Shown: positions 14,152-16,282 of the stretch, one piece after another
How the letters are laid out: each line of letters starts with the position of its first letter
Numbering within the stretch: position 1 is the first letter of the stretch
From: Pararoseburia sp963661325
GTDB lineage: Bacteria > Bacillota > Clostridia > Lachnospirales > Lachnospiraceae
Length of the DNA: 16,282 bases
Direction: 5' to 3'
Assembly (NCBI GenBank): GCA_963661325.1
Contig: CAVLBP010000053.1
Location: 1-16,282, forward strand
The notes under the pieces: generated by a model
Told to the model about the DNA's origin: nothing
Databases searched by the model: none
Seen by the model: only the letters and a program-made list of their open reading frames with translations
Program-made: the position numbers and the translations under genes

Positions 14152-16236
14152 TTATTTTACATCCTTGATAGAGAAGGAGATTCTTCCCATCTTGTCCTTG
14201 CCAAGGCATACAACCTTAACAACATCGCCGAGGGTAAGTACATCTTCTACATGCTCGATTCTCTCTTTAGAAATCTTAGAGATGTGAACCATACCTTCCT
14301 TGCCAGGTGCAAATTCGATGAATGCACCAAATTCCTTGATGCTTACGACCTTACCGGTAAAGATCTGTCCCTGTTCAAAGTCAGTTGTGATGATCTTGAT
14401 CATCTCTACGGCTTCGTCCATCTTTTCCTTGTCCGTACCGCAAACAGATACATTGCCTTCATCTGTGATGTCGATCTTGACACCGGTACGATCAATGATC
14501 TCGTTGATGGTCTTTCCACGCTGACCTACAACATCACCGATCTTTGCAGGATCGATCTGGATCTGGATGATCTTTGGTGCATACTTACCAACGCTCTCTC
14601 TAGGTGCAGAGATTGCCTTTGACATACACTCATCCATGATGAAGAATCTTGCTTCTCTGGTTCTGCGGATCGCTTCTTCCACGATCGGTCTGGTCAGACC
14701 ATGGATCTTGATATCCATCTGGATGGCTGTGATACCGTCTTTGGTTCCTGTTACCTTAAAGTCCATATCACCAAAGAAGTCTTCCAGTCCCTGGATATCG
14801 GTAAGTACGATGTAATCATCATCTGTCTCTCCTGTAACAAGACCACAGGAAATACCGGCAACCATCTTCTTGATCGGTACACCGGCTGCCATCAGTGCCA
14901 TACAAGATGCACAGGTAGATGCCATAGAGGTTGAACCATTGGACTCAAATGTCTCGGATACCGCACGGATCGCATATGGGAACTCCTCTGTTGAAGGAAG
15001 TACCGGGATCAGGGCTCTTTCTGCCAATGCTCCATGTCCGATCTCACGACGTCCCGGTCCGCGAGAAGGCTTTGTCTCACCAACAGAGTATGACGGGAAG
15101 TTGTAATGATGCATATAACGCTTTACGGTAATATTTTCATCCAGACCATCAACCTTCTGTACTTCTGAAAGCGGAGCCAGAGTAACAACGTCACAGATCT
15201 GTGTTTGTCCACGTGTGAACATAGCAGAGCCATGTACTCTAGGGATCAGATCTACTTCTGCGGACAGTGGACGGATCTGGTCGATACGTCTGCCATCCGG
15301 ACGCTTGTGGTCTTTTAAGATCATCTTGCGGACTGTCTTCTTCTGATACTGATATACAGCCTCACCTAAGACTTCCAGCCAATCTTCTTTATCTGCAAAT
15401 GCTTCTTCAAATTTCTCGGTAACCTGACGGATATTCTCCTCACGTACCTGCTTCTGGTCTGTAAATACAGCCTCTTCCATTTCTTCCGGTGTCACGATCT
15501 TGCGCATCTCTGCGAACATCTCTTCCGGAATGGCACAACTGGTATAAGAATGCTTTGGCTTGCCAACTTCAGCAACCATCTGATTGATGAATGCGATGAT
15601 GGTCTGGTTGACATCATGTGCCTTGTAGATAGCCTCGATCATCTTGTCTTCCGGGATCTCATTGGCACCGGCTTCGATCATGATAACCTTCTGTGCAGTA
15701 GATGCAACGGTAAGTTTCAGATCTCCATTGTCCCACTGTGCCTGTGATGGGTTGATAATGAACTCGCCATCGATCATACCTACCTGTGTCATAGCACAAG
15801 GACCGTCAAATGGGATATCGGAAATACAGGTTGAGATTGCTGCACCAAGCATAGCAACAAGTTCCGGACGTGCCTCCGGATCAACACTCATGACCATGTT
15901 ATTCAAAGTAACGTCATTGCGGTAATCCTTTGGGAAAAGCGGACGCATCGGACGGTCGATCACACGCGCGGTAAGCACGGAGTTTTCAGATGCCTTGCCC
16001 TCTCTCTTATTGAATCCACCAGGGATCTTTCCTACGGAATATAATTTTTCTTCAAACTCTACACTAAGTGGGAAGAAATCAATTCCTTCTCTTGGCTTCT
16101 CTGATGCTGTAGCCGTTGAAAGTACGGTTGTCTCACCATACTGGATGAATGCTGCACCATTTGCCTGTGCTGCAACACGACCAACATCAACACGCAGGGT
16201 TCTTCCTGCAAGTTCCATTGTAAATGTCTTTGTCAT
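14152..16236 (-). CDS. pnp: Polyribonucleotide nucleotidyltransferase (PNPase)
   Basis: PNPase is the phosphorolytic 3'-5' exoribonuclease of RNA decay, a cytosolic trimer. The 694-residue protein has full family architecture: a first RNase PH-like domain (about 10-145), an alpha-helical domain (about 150-230), a second RNase PH-like domain (about 310-530) with DGRRIDQIRP, GPGRREIGHG (393-402) and SNGSTSMAS (432-440), a KH domain with its GxxG loop at 571-574 (GQRG), and a C-terminal S1 domain from about 625 (FTGKVVSIKEFGAFIEF). AGGAG lies 7 bases before the ATG at 16236. In Firmicutes rpsO usually precedes pnp; that region is outside the window. A strong terminator follows. Confidence 0.97.
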   Translation of the reverse strand: MTKTFTMELAGRTLRVDVGRVAAQANGAAFIQYGETTVLSTATASEKPREGIDFFPLSVEFEEKLYSVGKIPGGFNKREGKASENSVLTARVIDRPMRPLFPKDYRNDVTLNNMVMSVDPEARPELVAMLGAAISTCISDIPFDGPCAMTQVGMIDGEFIINPSQAQWDNGDLKLTVASTAQKVIMIEAGANEIPEDKMIEAIYKAHDVNQTIIAFINQMVAEVGKPKHSYTSCAIPEEMFAEMRKIVTPEEMEEAVFTDQKQVREENIRQVTEKFEEAFADKEDWLEVLGEAVYQYQKKTVRKMILKDHKRPDGRRIDQIRPLSAEVDLIPRVHGSAMFTRGQTQICDVVTLAPLSEVQKVDGLDENITVKRYMHHYNFPSYSVGETKPSRGPGRREIGHGALAERALIPVLPSTEEFPYAIRAVSETFESNGSTSMASTCASCMALMAAGVPIKKMVAGISCGLVTGETDDDYIVLTDIQGLEDFFGDMDFKVTGTKDGITAIQMDIKIHGLTRPIVEEAIRRTREARFFIMDECMSKAISAPRESVGKYAPKIIQIQIDPAKIGDVVGQRGKTINEIIDRTGVKIDITDEGNVSVCGTDKEKMDEAVEMIKIITTDFEQGQIFTGKVVSIKEFGAFIEFAPGKEGMVHISKISKERIEHVEDVLTLGDVVKVVCLGKDKMGRISFSIKDVK

Positions 16237-16282
16237 TTCTTATCTCCTTATAATATATTTGTTAAGACAGGAACCCGAAACT
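16237..16282 (-). other. Leader of pnp, cut by window edge
   Basis: These 46 bases hold the pnp ribosome binding site and, on the minus strand, an A/T-rich stretch containing TATATTATAA that could include a -10 element. The outermost bases (GGGTTCCTGTCTT on the minus strand) look as if they could be the second arm of an upstream terminator, but the other arm is not in the window. Confidence 0.3.

Overview
The window looks like chromosomal sequence from an anaerobic, low-to-medium GC Firmicute, most likely a Lachnospiraceae-type clostridium. This is inferred from the gene families, the strong GGAGG-type ribosome binding sites, the sigma-A-like promoters, and a membrane sodium-pumping biotin decarboxylase operon of the kind seen in gut clostridia. 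No phage, IS element, CRISPR array, tRNA or rRNA is visible. Almost every gene lies on the minus strand; one, a D-Ala-D-Ala carboxypeptidase, lies on the plus strand. No gene-free stretch exceeds about 130 bases.

Reading from high to low coordinates (the direction of transcription for most genes): pnp (polynucleotide phosphorylase) ends in a strong terminator, and a small cytosolic-type subtilisin follows from a promoter overlapping that terminator. The subtilisin converges on, and overlaps, the plus-strand dacF-type carboxypeptidase. That carboxypeptidase is divergent from scpA-scpB (chromosome segregation) and a second dacF-type carboxypeptidase. scpA and the plus-strand dacF-type gene share a compact back-to-back promoter region.

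Next comes a five-gene operon (9102 to 3960) with its own promoter and a candidate Rex redox operator. It encodes a divergent acyl-CoA-type carboxyltransferase, an unusual OadG-like small subunit with an exported lipoprotein-like domain, a free biotin carrier protein, the OadB sodium-pump subunit, and an OadA/PycB-type carboxyltransferase. The set contains the equivalents of transcarboxylase 12S, 1.3S and 5S plus the membrane pump, so two carboxyltransferases appear to share one biotin carrier and one pump. This is the most interesting system in the window.

The operon ends at a terminator that overlaps the promoter of the last group: an RpiR-family regulator, an HI0933/BaiN-like flavoprotein, cmk, ispH and the start of an S1-domain protein (rpsA-like). 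These genes overlap or nearly touch, so they are probably co-transcribed and translationally coupled. In related clostridia IspH and S1 are often one fused protein; here they are separate frames overlapping by 13 bases.
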